Assembly (NCBI GenBank): GCA_019635965.1
Contig: JAHBYK010000004.1
Coordinates: 1-64,000, forward strand
Direction of reading: 5' to 3'
From: Parvibaculum sp.
Lineage (GTDB): Bacteria; Pseudomonadota; Alphaproteobacteria; Parvibaculales; Parvibaculaceae
Length of the DNA: 64,000 bases
Shown piece by piece: positions 9,361 through 18,868 of the stretch. Both the position numbers and the translations under genes were made by a program. The number at the start of each line of letters is the position of its first letter. The stretch's first letter is position 1. The notes beneath the pieces are model-generated. The model saw nothing but the letters and a program-made list of their open reading frames with translations, searched no databases and was not told where the DNA came from.

Positions 9361-11508
9361 ATGTTGCGTCAGTATGAGCTCGTCGATCGCGTGCTCGGCT
9401 ACGATCCGAAAGCGGACGAAGCCCTGATCAACCGTGCCTATGTCTATGCCATGAAGCAGCATGGCAGCCAGAAGCGCGCCAATGGCGATCCCTATTTTTC
9501 CCACCCTATCGAAGTCGCCGGAATTCTGACCGATCTCAAGCTCGATACGGCAACGATCGTGACCGCCCTGCTGCATGACACGATCGAGGACACGGGCTCG
9601 ACGATGGACGAGCTTACAAAGCTGTTCGGGCCGCAGGTCGCCGGGCTTGTGGACGGGGTGACGAAGCTCACGCGGATCGAGCTGACTTCCGAGCGGTCGA
9701 AGCAGGCGGAAAATTTCCGCAAGTTCCTGCTCGCCATGTCGAACGACATCCGCGTTCTGCTGGTGAAACTTGCGGACCGTCTGCACAACATGCGGACGCT
9801 TCATTTCATCTCTTCCGCCGAGAAGCGGCAGCGGATCGCGCTGGAGACGATGGAAATCTATGCGCCGCTTGCAGGCCGCATGGGCATTCAGGAAATCCGC
9901 GAAGAGCTGGAAGATCTTGCCTTCAAGGAACTGAACCCCGAAGCGCGCGAGGCGCTTATCAAGCGGCTCAACGAATTTCGCGAGTCGACCGGCGATGCGG
10001 TGAAGAAGATTGCCGCCGAGATCAAGGACAAGCTTGAAGAGGCGGGACTTCCCTGCGAAGTGATCGGGCGTGAGAAGCGTCCCTATTCGATGTGGCGCAA
10101 GATGGAGCGCCGGGCGATCTCGCTCGAGCAGCTTTCGGATATATTCGGGTTCCGTGTGATCGTGGACGATGTGCCCGACTGTTACCGGGCGCTGGGCGTG
10201 TTGCACATGACCTGGCCGATGGTGCCTGGCCGGTTCAAGGACTACATTTCGACGCCGAAGGCGAACGGGTATCGCTCGCTGCACACCACGATCATCGGGC
10301 CGCAGAAAAAGCGTGCCGAAGTGCAGGTGCGGACGCGCAAGATGCATGAAGTTGCCGAATACGGTATCGCCGCGCATTGGATCTACAAGGAAGCGGCAGG
10401 CGGCGATGCGACCGGCGAATTCGCCGCGACTTTCAAGTGGCTTCGCCAGCTTATCGAGATGCTGGAGCACGGCGCTTCACCGGAAGAATTTCTGGAGCAT
10501 ACGAAGCTCCAGATGTATTCGGACCAGGTGTTCTGTTTCACGCCGAACGGACTGCTCATCACGCTGCCGCGTGGCGCCACGCCCATCGATTTTGCCTATG
10601 CGGTTCACACCGAAATCGGCGATACCTGCGTCGGCTGCAAGATCAATGGGCGGCACATGCCGCTTCGGACCAAACTCGAAAATGGCGACGAAGTGGAGAT
10701 CATTCGCTCGCAGGCGCAGAAGCCGTCTCCCGCCTGGGAGGCAATCGTTGCGACGGGCAAGGCGCGCTCTGCCATCCGCCGTTCGATCCGTGCGACGAAG
10801 CAGGCGGAATTCAGCAAACTCGGCCGCCAGATCGTAAAGGCGGAGTTTGAAGCAGCGGGGCGCGATGCGAGCGACACGATCCTCGAGCGTGCGCTCGGGC
10901 CGCTGCGCAAACATGATCTCAACGAGCTGCTTGCATCCGTTGGCGACGGTACGCTGAGCGCGGCGCAGGTTCTGCTGACCGTTTACCCCGAAGAACCGGC
11001 GCCGAAGGCCGGCCGCAAGCGGAGCCCCAAGACGAATGGCGAGGATGAGGGGCGCGGTTCGGTGCGCGTGACGGGCCGTGCTTCAGGTCTCGCGATCCGC
11101 TTCGCACCGGACATGTTCCCGCTGCCGGGCGAACGCATCGTCGGCATCATGATGCCGGGCGAAGGGGTCACGATCTATCCGATCGACGCTCCGGCCCTTG
11201 AGGAATTCGATGGCGATGCCCAGCGCTGGATCGATGCGACATGGGATATCGACCCGGAGCATCCGCAGAGCTTTCCGGCACGCCTGCGCGTGACGGCAAA
11301 GAATGAGGTCGGCTCACTCGGCCATATCGCCACGCTGATCGCCGACTATGGCAGCAATATCGCCAATCTGTCGCTCGCGCAGCGCGACATGGATTTCTAT
11401 GACATTCAGCTCGATCTCGAGGTGCGCGACCTGAAGCACCTGACGCGGATCATGTCCGCCCTGAAAGGGCTTTCCTGCGTCAATACCGTGGTGCGCCCGC
11501 GGCGCTGA
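9361..11508 (+). CDS. rsh: bifunctional (p)ppGpp synthetase/hydrolase RelA/SpoT
   Basis: Makes and degrades the stringent alarmone. The 715 residues run: HD hydrolase domain with His72-Asp73 and Glu76-Asp77 intact in LLHDTIEDT; synthetase domain with REKRPYSMWRK, FGFRVIVDD, STPKANGYRSLH and VRTRKMHEVAEYGIAAHW; TGS domain (about 395-455, FCFTPNG); helical region; C-terminal ACT domain (about 640-715). Both catalytic centres look complete, which fits the single Rsh enzyme typical of alphaproteobacteria. pyrE follows after 35 bases. Confidence 0.96.
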   Translation: MLRQYELVDRVLGYDPKADEALINRAYVYAMKQHGSQKRANGDPYFSHPIEVAGILTDLKLDTATIVTALLHDTIEDTGSTMDELTKLFGPQVAGLVDGVTKLTRIELTSERSKQAENFRKFLLAMSNDIRVLLVKLADRLHNMRTLHFISSAEKRQRIALETMEIYAPLAGRMGIQEIREELEDLAFKELNPEAREALIKRLNEFRESTGDAVKKIAAEIKDKLEEAGLPCEVIGREKRPYSMWRKMERRAISLEQLSDIFGFRVIVDDVPDCYRALGVLHMTWPMVPGRFKDYISTPKANGYRSLHTTIIGPQKKRAEVQVRTRKMHEVAEYGIAAHWIYKEAAGGDATGEFAATFKWLRQLIEMLEHGASPEEFLEHTKLQMYSDQVFCFTPNGLLITLPRGATPIDFAYAVHTEIGDTCVGCKINGRHMPLRTKLENGDEVEIIRSQAQKPSPAWEAIVATGKARSAIRRSIRATKQAEFSKLGRQIVKAEFEAAGRDASDTILERALGPLRKHDLNELLASVGDGTLSAAQVLLTVYPEEPAPKAGRKRSPKTNGEDEGRGSVRVTGRASGLAIRFAPDMFPLPGERIVGIMMPGEGVTIYPIDAPALEEFDGDAQRWIDATWDIDPEHPQSFPARLRVTAKNEVGSLGHIATLIADYGSNIANLSLAQRDMDFYDIQLDLEVRDLKHLTRIMSALKGLSCVNTVVRPRR

Positions 11509-11543
11509 CCGATTTTCCTCAATCTAAAAAAAGCCGGTGAAAA

Positions 11544-12128
11544 ATGGATCAAGAAAAGGTTCTCAAGGAATTCGAGAAGGCCGGCGCGCTGCTCAGGGGG
11601 CATTTCATTCTGTCGTCGGGACTGCACAGCCCGGTCTTCCTTCAGAAGGCACTGGTGTTCATGAACCCGGCGCGCACTTCGAAGCTTTGCAAGGCGCTGG
11701 CCGCAAAAATCACCGAAGAAGTGAAAGGCCCCATTGATGCCATTGTTTCGCCCGCAGTCGGCGGCATCATCCCCGGCTATGAGACGGCACGGCACATGAA
11801 AGTGCCTGCCATGTATGTCGAGCGGGAGAATGGCGAATTTGTTCTGCGCCGCGGCTTCCATCTCGAAAAGGGTATGCGCGTGGTGATGGTCGAAGACATC
11901 GTGACGACGGGGCTTTCCTCGCGCGAATGTATCGAGGCGATCAAGAAGACCGGCGCGAAGGTCGTGGCGGCGGCTTGCCTGATCGACAGATCCGGCGGAA
12001 AGGCCAAGGTCGGCACGAAACTGATCTCGCTGGCCCGGATCGCGATACCGGCCTATCCGGCGGACAAGCTGCCGAAAGAACTTGCGGCGCTTCCCGCCGT
12101 CAAGCCGGGCAGCCGGCATCTTGCATGA
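11544..12128 (+). CDS. pyrE: orotate phosphoribosyltransferase
   Basis: Converts orotate and PRPP to OMP in pyrimidine synthesis. The 194 residues include the PRPP-binding loop [14 protein letters not shown] and the [18 protein letters not shown] segment. [13 protein letters not shown] is typical of the alphaproteobacterial PyrE group. The DUF2062 gene begins 9 bases downstream. Confidence 0.94.
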   Translation: MDQEKVLKEFEKAGALLRGHFILSSGLHSPVFLQKALVFMNPARTSKLCKALAAKITEEVKGPIDAIVSPAVGGIIPGYETARHMKVPAMYVERENGEFVLRRGFHLEKGMRVVMVEDIVTTGLSSRECIEAIKKTGAKVVAAACLIDRSGGKAKVGTKLISLARIAIPAYPADKLPKELAALPAVKPGSRHLA

Positions 12129-12137
12129 GGTAGCATT

Positions 12138-12749
12138 TTGTTTCGCCGCCGTGTCGAACTTCACCCGATCAGAAAGCTGAAGGAGTTTTTCTGGCCAAGC
12201 TCCGGCTGGAAGAGATCGTTTCAGTATGGGTGGCGTCGCGTATGGCGGTTGTCGGGATCTCCACATGCGATTGCCCTTGGTGTTTCGGCGGGCGTCTTCG
12301 CCTCCTGTACGCCTCTTTTCGGCTTTCACATAATGATGGCGATGCTGATTGCCTGGGTGATCCGTGGCAATCTCGTTGCGAGCGCACTCGGGACATTCGT
12401 CGGCAATCCGTTGACTTTCCCGTTTATCTTTCTGGTGGTTTACGAAGTCGGCACATTCATGGTCGGAGTGCCGGCCGGACATGTCGACCCGGATATCGAG
12501 GGCATGGTGCAGCAGGCCGGTGCCTTCGACCGGCTGTTGCCGCATCTCGTTCCGCTGCTTGTGGGATCGGTGCCGGTCGGAATTGTCGCTGGCTGTGTCT
12601 TTTACGTCATTACGCGGAGCGGTGTCGAAGCTTATCAATCTCAGAGGCGCAGCCTGCTCGAGGAACGGGCAAGATTGCGCGCCGACGCCGCGGCTGAAAA
12701 TTCATCCGGCGCTGGCGGTCTGGGCATGACGAACGGAGACGCGATATGA
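12138..12749 (+). CDS. DUF2062 inner-membrane protein
   Basis: A 203-residue protein with a basic N-terminal region ([17 protein letters not shown]), then [24 protein letters not shown] and two or three membrane helices (about 55-85, 95-125, 150-175). This pattern is DUF2062, whose function is not established. A TTG start is used: GAGG at 12125-12128 lies nine bases upstream and no ATG fits. Its stop overlaps the pdxJ ATG (ATGA), so the two are translationally coupled. Confidence 0.82.
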   Translation: MFRRRVELHPIRKLKEFFWPSSGWKRSFQYGWRRVWRLSGSPHAIALGVSAGVFASCTPLFGFHIMMAMLIAWVIRGNLVASALGTFVGNPLTFPFIFLVVYEVGTFMVGVPAGHVDPDIEGMVQQAGAFDRLLPHLVPLLVGSVPVGIVAGCVFYVITRSGVEAYQSQRRSLLEERARLRADAAAENSSGAGGLGMTNGDAI

Positions 12750-13537
12750 GCGGTACAAAGGGGGGCGGCTATCTGCGTCTCGGCGTCAATATCGATCATG
12801 TGGCGACCATCAGGAATGCGCGCGGCAACGATCATCCGGACCCTGTGCGTGCGGCGAAACTCGCGGCGGAGGCCGGTGCCGATGGAATTACAGCTCATCT
12901 GCGCGAGGACAGGCGACATATCAGGGACGACGATATTGCGCGGCTGATGGATGAAATCGGTCTGCCGCTCAATCTTGAAATGGCGGCGACGCCGGAGATG
13001 CTTGCCATTGCCCTGAAGCACCGGCCCCATGCCTGCTGCATCGTGCCGGAACGGCGCGAGGAAGTGACGACCGAAGGCGGGCTCGACGCGGCCGGCTTGC
13101 ACAATCATCTGAGGCCAATCATCGAGCAGCTGCGCGATGCGGGTATTCGCGTGTCGCTCTTCATCAATGCCGACAAGCGGCAACTGGAGGCCGCCCGTTC
13201 GCTCGGAGCGCCCGTCGTCGAGCTTCATACAGGCTCCTATTGCGACGCAGTGCTCGAAAGGCAGAGTGCCAAGCGGGATGCGGAGTTCGCACGGCTTGTA
13301 GCAGCGGCGCGCGACGGTGCCGCGCTTGGCCTCGAAGTTCACGCTGGCCATGGCCTCACATTCGATACGGTGGGGCCGGTGGCCGCGATCCCCGAGCTGG
13401 CCGAACTGAATATCGGTCACTTTCTGATCGGCGAAGCGATTTTCACAGGGCTTGCCGAAAGTATCCGCATCATGCGGAGGGCGATGGATACGGCGCGTGC
13501 GGGTGGCCAGGCAATCCTCGACAGGGATGCAGGATGA
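12746..13537 (+). CDS. pdxJ: pyridoxine 5'-phosphate synthase
   Basis: Forms pyridoxine 5'-phosphate from 3-amino-2-oxopropyl phosphate and deoxyxylulose 5-phosphate. The 263 residues show [15 protein letters not shown] at the N-terminus, [12 protein letters not shown], the active-site NLEMAA segment, VELHTGSY and EVHAGHGL. It overlaps both neighbours by four bases (DUF2062 before, acpS after), the usual pdxJ-acpS pairing of Proteobacteria. Confidence 0.96.
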   Translation: MSGTKGGGYLRLGVNIDHVATIRNARGNDHPDPVRAAKLAAEAGADGITAHLREDRRHIRDDDIARLMDEIGLPLNLEMAATPEMLAIALKHRPHACCIVPERREEVTTEGGLDAAGLHNHLRPIIEQLRDAGIRVSLFINADKRQLEAARSLGAPVVELHTGSYCDAVLERQSAKRDAEFARLVAAARDGAALGLEVHAGHGLTFDTVGPVAAIPELAELNIGHFLIGEAIFTGLAESIRIMRRAMDTARAGGQAILDRDAG

Positions 13538-13941
13538 TTATCGGCATCGGCAACGACATCATCGACATAAGGCGGGTGGAGCAGACGCTTGATCGCTTTG
13601 GCGACCGCTTCATCAAGCGGATCTTCACGGAAGTCGAGCAGCGCAAATCCGAAGGACGGCGCATGCGGGCGGCATCCTATGCGAAGCGGTTTGCGGCCAA
13701 GGAGGCTTGTTCGAAGGCGCTTGGCACGGGGCTGCGCCGGGGCGTCTTCTGGCGCGACATGGGGGTCGTGAACATGCGCGGCGGGCAACCGACAATGGCG
13801 CTGACGGGTGGGGCACTTGAAAGACTAAAGGAAATCACGCCGGAGGGAATGTCGCCGGTCATCCATTTGACCATTACCGACGATCACCCGCTGGCGCAGG
13901 CCTTCGTCATCATTTCAGCCGTGCCGGGAACGCCGGCGTAG
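13534..13941 (+). CDS. acpS: holo-[acyl-carrier-protein] synthase
   Basis: Transfers 4'-phosphopantetheine from CoA to apo-ACP. The 135 residues begin [17 protein letters not shown], with the Mg-binding Asp in GNDIID and the [14 protein letters not shown] motif carrying the second metal-binding Glu. The frame is open from 13240 inside pdxJ, but the ATG at 13534 overlapping the pdxJ stop is the family start. Confidence 0.95.
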   Translation: MIIGIGNDIIDIRRVEQTLDRFGDRFIKRIFTEVEQRKSEGRRMRAASYAKRFAAKEACSKALGTGLRRGVFWRDMGVVNMRGGQPTMALTGGALERLKEITPEGMSPVIHLTITDDHPLAQAFVIISAVPGTPA

Positions 13942-14012
13942 CGATTTCAGAGCGAGCGGATCGCGGCACCCGATGTTATGGTGCGTCCGGATCGCAGGGG
14001 AGCAGTAAGGGC

Positions 14013-14789
14013 ATGACGAAGAGCTGGAAAATCACGGTGAGCGAAAACGCGCGAAAATTGCGCGGAAGTTCGCTGTCGGAGAATGTGCGCACAATCATCT
14101 ATGCGCTGCTTATCGCCGTCATCATCCGTGCACTCCTGTTCCAGCCTTTCTTCATTCCCTCGAGCTCGATGGAATCTTCGCTGCTGATCGGCGATTATCT
14201 ATTCGTTTCGAAATACAGCTATGGCTATTCGCGGCATTCCCTGCCGTTCAGCCCGCCGCTTTTCAGCGGACGTATCGCCGGGGTTCAGCCCGAGCGTGGC
14301 GATGTGGTGGTCTTCAAGCAGCCGACGGACAATCGCACGGACTTCATCAAGCGCGTCATCGGCCTGCCGGGCGACAAGATCGAGATGCGGCACGGCATAC
14401 TCTATATAAACGACCGCGAAGTGCCGCGTATGCGCGTTGACGATTTCATCGAACCCGACGCATTCGGCAATGTACGGCGCGTGCCCCGGTACAAGGAAAC
14501 GCTTCCGAACGGAGTGTCCTATCTCACTCTGGATCGCATCAGGGAGAGTGCCTGGGATAATGCCGGTCCCTATCTGGTGCCGGAAGGGCACTATTTCATG
14601 ATGGGCGACAACCGGGACAATTCAAGCGACAGCCGCGTGGCGGAATCGGTCGGCTATGTGCCGTTTGAAAATCTCGTCGGGAAGGCCGAGATCATCTTCT
14701 TCTCCGCCGATGGCAGCGCATCCTTCTGGCAGATCTGGAAGTGGCCGTCCGCCATTCGCTGGGATCGTATCGGCAAGTGGGTCGAGTGA
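14013..14789 (+). CDS. lepB: signal peptidase I
   Basis: Removes signal peptides on the outer face of the inner membrane. One membrane helix (about 27-43) precedes the catalytic Ser52 in IPSSSME, the general-base Lys113 is in DFIKRVIGLPGD, and the MGDNRDNSSDSR box is complete. The 258 residues and single N-terminal helix are the alphaproteobacterial form. Its stop overlaps the rnc GTG start (GTGA). Confidence 0.95.
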   Translation: MTKSWKITVSENARKLRGSSLSENVRTIIYALLIAVIIRALLFQPFFIPSSSMESSLLIGDYLFVSKYSYGYSRHSLPFSPPLFSGRIAGVQPERGDVVVFKQPTDNRTDFIKRVIGLPGDKIEMRHGILYINDREVPRMRVDDFIEPDAFGNVRRVPRYKETLPNGVSYLTLDRIRESAWDNAGPYLVPEGHYFMMGDNRDNSSDSRVAESVGYVPFENLVGKAEIIFFSADGSASFWQIWKWPSAIRWDRIGKWVE

Positions 14790-15457
14790 ACCGCGCGCTC
14801 CAGGACAGGTTGGGTCATGCCTTTGCCGATGACTCTCTTTTAAGGCAGGCGCTGATCCATCCAAGCGCCGATGGCGCCAATTACCAGCGTTTCGAGTTTC
14901 TGGGCGATCGCGTGCTCGCGCTGGTTGTTGCGGAGTGGCTGCTCGAGACATTTCCGGGTGCCGATGAAGGCGAACTTGCCGTCCGTTTCAACGCTCTCGT
15001 TCGAAAGGAGGCCTGTGCGGAGGTGGCTGAACGCATCGGCCTTGGCCAACATATCGTGATGGGCGGTGGCGAAGAAAAGGCCGGCGGGCGACGGAAGGCT
15101 GCGATCCTGGCTGATGTCTGCGAAGCGGTGATCGCGGCCATCTATCTCGATGGGGGGCTCGCGGCAGCCACGCGCTTCATAAGATCGGAATGGAGCCCCA
15201 TGTTCGGCAGGTCGAGCATCGTTCCGCGGGACGCAAAGACATCGCTCCAGGAATGGGCGCAGGCTGCAGGAAAACCTGTGCCGAAATACATATTGAACGG
15301 CCGCAGCGGACCGGACCATGCGCCTGAATTTACAGTTTCGGTAGAGGTCGAGGGGCAGGATGCCTTACAGGCACGCGGGGCATCGAAGCGCCAGGCAGAG
15401 CAGGCGGCGGCAAGCGCCATGCTGGAAAAGCTTGGCCTGTGGACCAACCGCGACTGA
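14786..15457 (+). CDS. rnc: ribonuclease III
   Basis: Cuts double-stranded RNA, including rRNA precursors. The 223 residues hold the endonuclease domain (to about 145) with the signature FEFLGDRVL and the second catalytic site ADVCEAVIAAIYLDGG, then a dsRNA-binding domain (about 150-220). The residue before RFEFLGD is Gln where E. coli has Glu38. The frame is open from 14741, but the GTG at 14786 overlapping the lepB stop gives the family start NRALQDRLGHAF. Confidence 0.94.
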   Translation: MNRALQDRLGHAFADDSLLRQALIHPSADGANYQRFEFLGDRVLALVVAEWLLETFPGADEGELAVRFNALVRKEACAEVAERIGLGQHIVMGGGEEKAGGRRKAAILADVCEAVIAAIYLDGGLAAATRFIRSEWSPMFGRSSIVPRDAKTSLQEWAQAAGKPVPKYILNGRSGPDHAPEFTVSVEVEGQDALQARGASKRQAEQAAASAMLEKLGLWTNRD

Positions 15458-15487
15458 GCGGAATTCATGCAGTTGTGCTATTGAGAC

Positions 15488-16429
15488 ATGATGGAAAACG
15501 AAAAGCACATGGATATGCCGAAGGCAGCCGCTCAACCGACACGATGCGGCTTTGTCGCCATCATCGGTGCGCCGAACGCCGGCAAGTCGACCCTGTTGAA
15601 CCAGCTTGTCGGATCGAAGGTCGCCATCGTCACGCACAAGGTGCAGACGACACGGTCGCGCATTCGCGGCATTGCGATGGAAGGCAACACGCAGATCGTC
15701 TTTGTCGATACGCCCGGTATCTTCAAACCGAAGCGCAGGCTCGACAAGGCGATGGTGGAGGCGGCGTGGGGCGGCGCGGGAGATGCGGATGCCATCCTAC
15801 TCATGGTCGATGCGGAGTACGAGCGGGATGAGGATCTCGAGCGGATCATCGAGGGGCTGAAGTCGCAGGGACGGAAGGCGATCCTTGTCCTGAACAAGGT
15901 GGACATTGCGAAGCGCGAGAAGCTGTTGAAGCTGGCCGAACGGCTCAACGAAACCGGCTTGTTCACGGATACATTCATGATTTCAGCCGCGACCGGAAGC
16001 GGTGTTGCCGATCTCCGCCGGCATCTTGCCGGACTGATGCCGCCGGGTCCTTGGCACTATCCCGAAGATCAGGCGGCAGACGTTCCGCTTCGCTCGCTTG
16101 CGGCGGAAGTGACGCGCGAGAAGCTCTTTTTGCGGCTTCACGATGAGCTGCCCTATTCGCTCACAGTCGAGACCGAAGAGTGGGAGCAGCGCAAGGACGG
16201 CTCTATCCGTATTCAGCAGGTGATCTTCGTCGAGCGCGAAAGTCAGAAAAAGATCGCGCTTGGCAAGGGCGGGCAGACGATCAAGAAAGTCGGTCAGATG
16301 GCGCGCGAGGAGCTTGAGCAGCTGCTCGAGACGAGGGTGCATCTGTTCCTGTTCGTCAAGGTCCGCGAGAACTGGTCGGACGACCGGGAGCGTTACCGGG
16401 AAATGGGTCTCGATTTCCCGACGGAATGA
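15488..16429 (+). CDS. era: GTPase Era
   Basis: Ribosome-associated GTPase that binds 16S rRNA and assists 30S assembly. G1 GAPNAGKS, G3 DTPG and G4 NKVD are all visible, followed by the KH domain (about 215-300) with LGKGGQTIKKVGQMAREELE. The 313 residues include an 18-residue N-terminal extension. It is separated from rnc by 30 bases and convergent with the MFS gene. Confidence 0.96.
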   Translation: MMENEKHMDMPKAAAQPTRCGFVAIIGAPNAGKSTLLNQLVGSKVAIVTHKVQTTRSRIRGIAMEGNTQIVFVDTPGIFKPKRRLDKAMVEAAWGGAGDADAILLMVDAEYERDEDLERIIEGLKSQGRKAILVLNKVDIAKREKLLKLAERLNETGLFTDTFMISAATGSGVADLRRHLAGLMPPGPWHYPEDQAADVPLRSLAAEVTREKLFLRLHDELPYSLTVETEEWEQRKDGSIRIQQVIFVERESQKKIALGKGGQTIKKVGQMAREELEQLLETRVHLFLFVKVRENWSDDRERYREMGLDFPTE

Positions 16430-16436
16430 TTGAGAG

Positions 16437-17666
16437 TCAGCGCATACGCAGAAGCATGAATGTACCGGCCAGCATGAAGATGGCGGCGGCGGCGAATGCG
16501 AATTGGGGTGCAGCTATCGTCCAGACCAGGCCGACCATCGAACTCGAAAAGAATTTCGCCGTTCCGTTGACAGTGCCGAGCGCACCATAGCCAGTCGCCA
16601 GTATCGAATTTGGCACCATCTCCGCCGTCACAGTTGCTTCAAGCGCCTCCTGCACGGCCATGTAGAGGCCCGCGATCGCGAATATGACGGCGAGGATGAC
16701 AATATTTTCTTCCCGGAGAGCGAAGGCGGCGACCATCAATATCGCCATTACGGTGCCGAGAGCGTAACCACCCACAAGCACGTTCCTTGCCCCGAATCTG
16801 TCGGCAAGGGCACCGACGGGGTAGGATGCGATGACCTGAACGGCATTGCGGACCACATAGAGGAGGCCTGCAAGCTGCGCCGCCTCGACAACACCGAGCG
16901 AGGGCGTGAGAAGCTGGGTCGCCGCTAGGATCAGCAGGGCATGTGAAAAATCGCCAAGCCCGAAAAGTCCGACCGCGGCGAGGTAGCGCCGGAAGCGCGC
17001 AGGCATATCCCGAAGCGTCGTGAAGAGCCGCATTGCCGGATTGGGCGAATGTTCAGGATCGCGTACGAAGACCAGAAATGAGACCGCGGCGAGAATGCCG
17101 GGAATGAGCGTCAGCCAGAATACGAAGCGAAATGGATCGGCTTCATTGTCCCACGGGAGATGCTGTGCCCAGCCAAGAAGGGCAACGCCGAGCAGGGGAC
17201 CTGCGATGGCTCCCACCGTGTCCATTGCGCGGTGAAAGCCGAATGCGCGTCCGCGTGTCTCAGGGGCTACGGCCTGCACGATGATCGCGTCGCGGAGGGG
17301 ACCACGAAGGCCCTTGCCGAACCAGGAAACGACACGTCCGAGCAATATGAGAGGCCAGCCGGCAGCAAGGGCGATCAGGGCCTGTCCTGCAGGCGTCAGG
17401 GCGTAGCCGGCGATGACGAGAGCCTTTCGATGGCCAAACTTGTCGGCAATGTAGCCGGCAGCCATCTTGGTGAAGCTGGAAATGGCGTCCGCAGCGCCTT
17501 CGATGATGCCGAGTGCTGCTGCCGGGACGCCAAGCACGGCGAGAAACCCCGGCAAGATGACTGTGGTGGTCTCGTAGCAGAAATCGCCGAGAGCACTTGT
17601 CAGGCCTGCGCCGAAGACCGTCCGGTTGAGCCAGGAACGCTTTGGTGCGACGGAGCCTTCAGTCAC
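16437..17666 (-). CDS. MFS transporter
   Basis: Major facilitator with 12 predicted helices and no long soluble domain (409 residues). The helix 2-3 loop YIADKFGHRKAL and its second-half counterpart GALADRFGARNVL are the classic MFS motif A. Substrate unknown, with a drug or metabolite exporter most likely. The start codon lies inside the last codons of the unknown gene upstream (8-base overlap), so the two are coupled. Confidence 0.8.
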   Translation of the reverse strand: MTEGSVAPKRSWLNRTVFGAGLTSALGDFCYETTTVILPGFLAVLGVPAAALGIIEGAADAISSFTKMAAGYIADKFGHRKALVIAGYALTPAGQALIALAAGWPLILLGRVVSWFGKGLRGPLRDAIIVQAVAPETRGRAFGFHRAMDTVGAIAGPLLGVALLGWAQHLPWDNEADPFRFVFWLTLIPGILAAVSFLVFVRDPEHSPNPAMRLFTTLRDMPARFRRYLAAVGLFGLGDFSHALLILAATQLLTPSLGVVEAAQLAGLLYVVRNAVQVIASYPVGALADRFGARNVLVGGYALGTVMAILMVAAFALREENIVILAVIFAIAGLYMAVQEALEATVTAEMVPNSILATGYGALGTVNGTAKFFSSSMVGLVWTIAAPQFAFAAAAIFMLAGTFMLLRMR

Positions 17667-18021
17667 GCGTCTTGCTCGCGAACCATGTCATAACCTGTTC
17701 GGCGCGGCCTGACAGGAGTTTGGTGAATTCGGTCGTGCGCAATACCTTCTCCCTGTCTTCTGCGAACCATCTTTCCGAGACGACGAGAAGTGACCAGACT
17801 ATTCTTTCACCAACCTTACAGACGATACGATGAATCTCGATATGGAAGGATATGTCGGGTCCCCAATGGACGTGGCGATCACGGGTCCACTCAACCTGGC
17901 CGATCTGCCAGCGGTCAAGCCTTTGCCCCGGATTGGTGTTGCTGTAGACCTCCCGCCATTGCCGCATGAAATTGGCACCCGTAAGACGGCTCATATTGAT
18001 CTTTCCCTTTCGATGGGCCAT
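17659..18021 (-). CDS. conserved-looking hypothetical protein upstream of MFS gene
   Basis: I do not recognise this 120-residue protein. It has no membrane helix or signal peptide, and is rich in Trp and Arg, with paired segments such as RWQIGQVEWTRDRHVHWG and SLLVVSERWF that suggest a beta-rich fold. A second start at 17994 (MSRLTG) gives 111 residues. Its end overlaps the MFS start by 8 bases, which argues that it is real and works with the transporter. It is divergent from recO. Confidence 0.6.
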   Translation of the reverse strand: MAHRKGKINMSRLTGANFMRQWREVYSNTNPGQRLDRWQIGQVEWTRDRHVHWGPDISFHIEIHRIVCKVGERIVWSLLVVSERWFAEDREKVLRTTEFTKLLSGRAEQVMTWFASKTRD

Positions 18022-18082
18022 CGGCGCGCAGCATGTATCGTTTATACTGCGTCACAATGAGAGTGCAAAAAACAGGAAACCT

Positions 18083-18811
18083 ATGGACTGGCGTGACGAG
18101 GGAATTGTGCTTTCGGCGCGGCCGTATGGGGAAACTGGCGCGATCCTCGAACTGTTCACGCGAGATCAGGGGCGGCATCTTGGGCTCGTGCATGACGGGG
18201 CGGGGCCGCGGATGCGGAGCGTGCTGCAACCCGGCAACAAGCTGAAGGCGCATTGGCGCGCGCGTCTTTCCGATCAACTTGGGACCTATCAGGTGGAGCT
18301 TGTGCGCCCGCTGGCGGGATTGCTGATGGACGATCCGCTGGCGCTGCTCGCGCTGAGCGCGGCGAGTGCCATCTGCGGCGTCGTGCCGGAACGGGAGGCG
18401 CATCCGGCCCTTTTCGATGGCTACGAGGTGCTGCTGGAAACGCTACAGGATGGTGCGGTGTGGCCGGCTATCTTCGTTCGCTTCGAGTTGGGACTTCTGC
18501 AGGAGCTTGGCTTCGGACTTGATCTCACGCGCTGCGCGGCAACAGGCGTCCGCGACGACCTGATATATGTGTCTCCCAAAAGTGGCGGAGCCGTCAGCCG
18601 GGTAGCGGGCGAACCATACAAGGACAGGCTGTTCCGGCTGCCGGGCTTCCTTGTCGGCTCGCAGGCCGGAGAGGCGTCGCCCGGCGATGTGGCCGAGGGC
18701 TTCAGGCTCACCGGGCATTTTCTTGAGCGGCATCTCTTCGCGGCACATGGCCGGCATCTGCCCGACGCCCGCCTGCGCCTCATGGAGAAGATCGCCGCAA
18801 TGGCGAAGTGA
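18083..18811 (+). CDS. recO: DNA repair protein RecO
   Basis: Recombination mediator that works with RecR to load RecA at gaps. The 242 residues start MDWRDEGIVLSARPYGE, followed by LVHDGAGPRMRSVLQPGN of the N-terminal OB fold and an all-helical C-terminal part. The zinc cysteines of some RecO proteins are absent. The open frame to 17966 is rejected because family similarity begins at 18083. The era-recO proximity is widely conserved, interrupted here by the two minus-strand genes. Confidence 0.93.
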   Translation: MDWRDEGIVLSARPYGETGAILELFTRDQGRHLGLVHDGAGPRMRSVLQPGNKLKAHWRARLSDQLGTYQVELVRPLAGLLMDDPLALLALSAASAICGVVPEREAHPALFDGYEVLLETLQDGAVWPAIFVRFELGLLQELGFGLDLTRCAATGVRDDLIYVSPKSGGAVSRVAGEPYKDRLFRLPGFLVGSQAGEASPGDVAEGFRLTGHFLERHLFAAHGRHLPDARLRLMEKIAAMAK

Positions 18812-18868
18812 AGCCCGAATCGCTGGTATATTGAGCGCGCCCTTCCGAAAGACCGAGAGCAAAGACCA

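Noticed and set aside
8698-10470. 590-codon minus-strand frame opposite rpoZ and rsh
   Set aside because: Both plus-strand genes have full family motifs. The antisense frame is His/Arg-rich and low in complexity, as expected of a GC-rich shadow.
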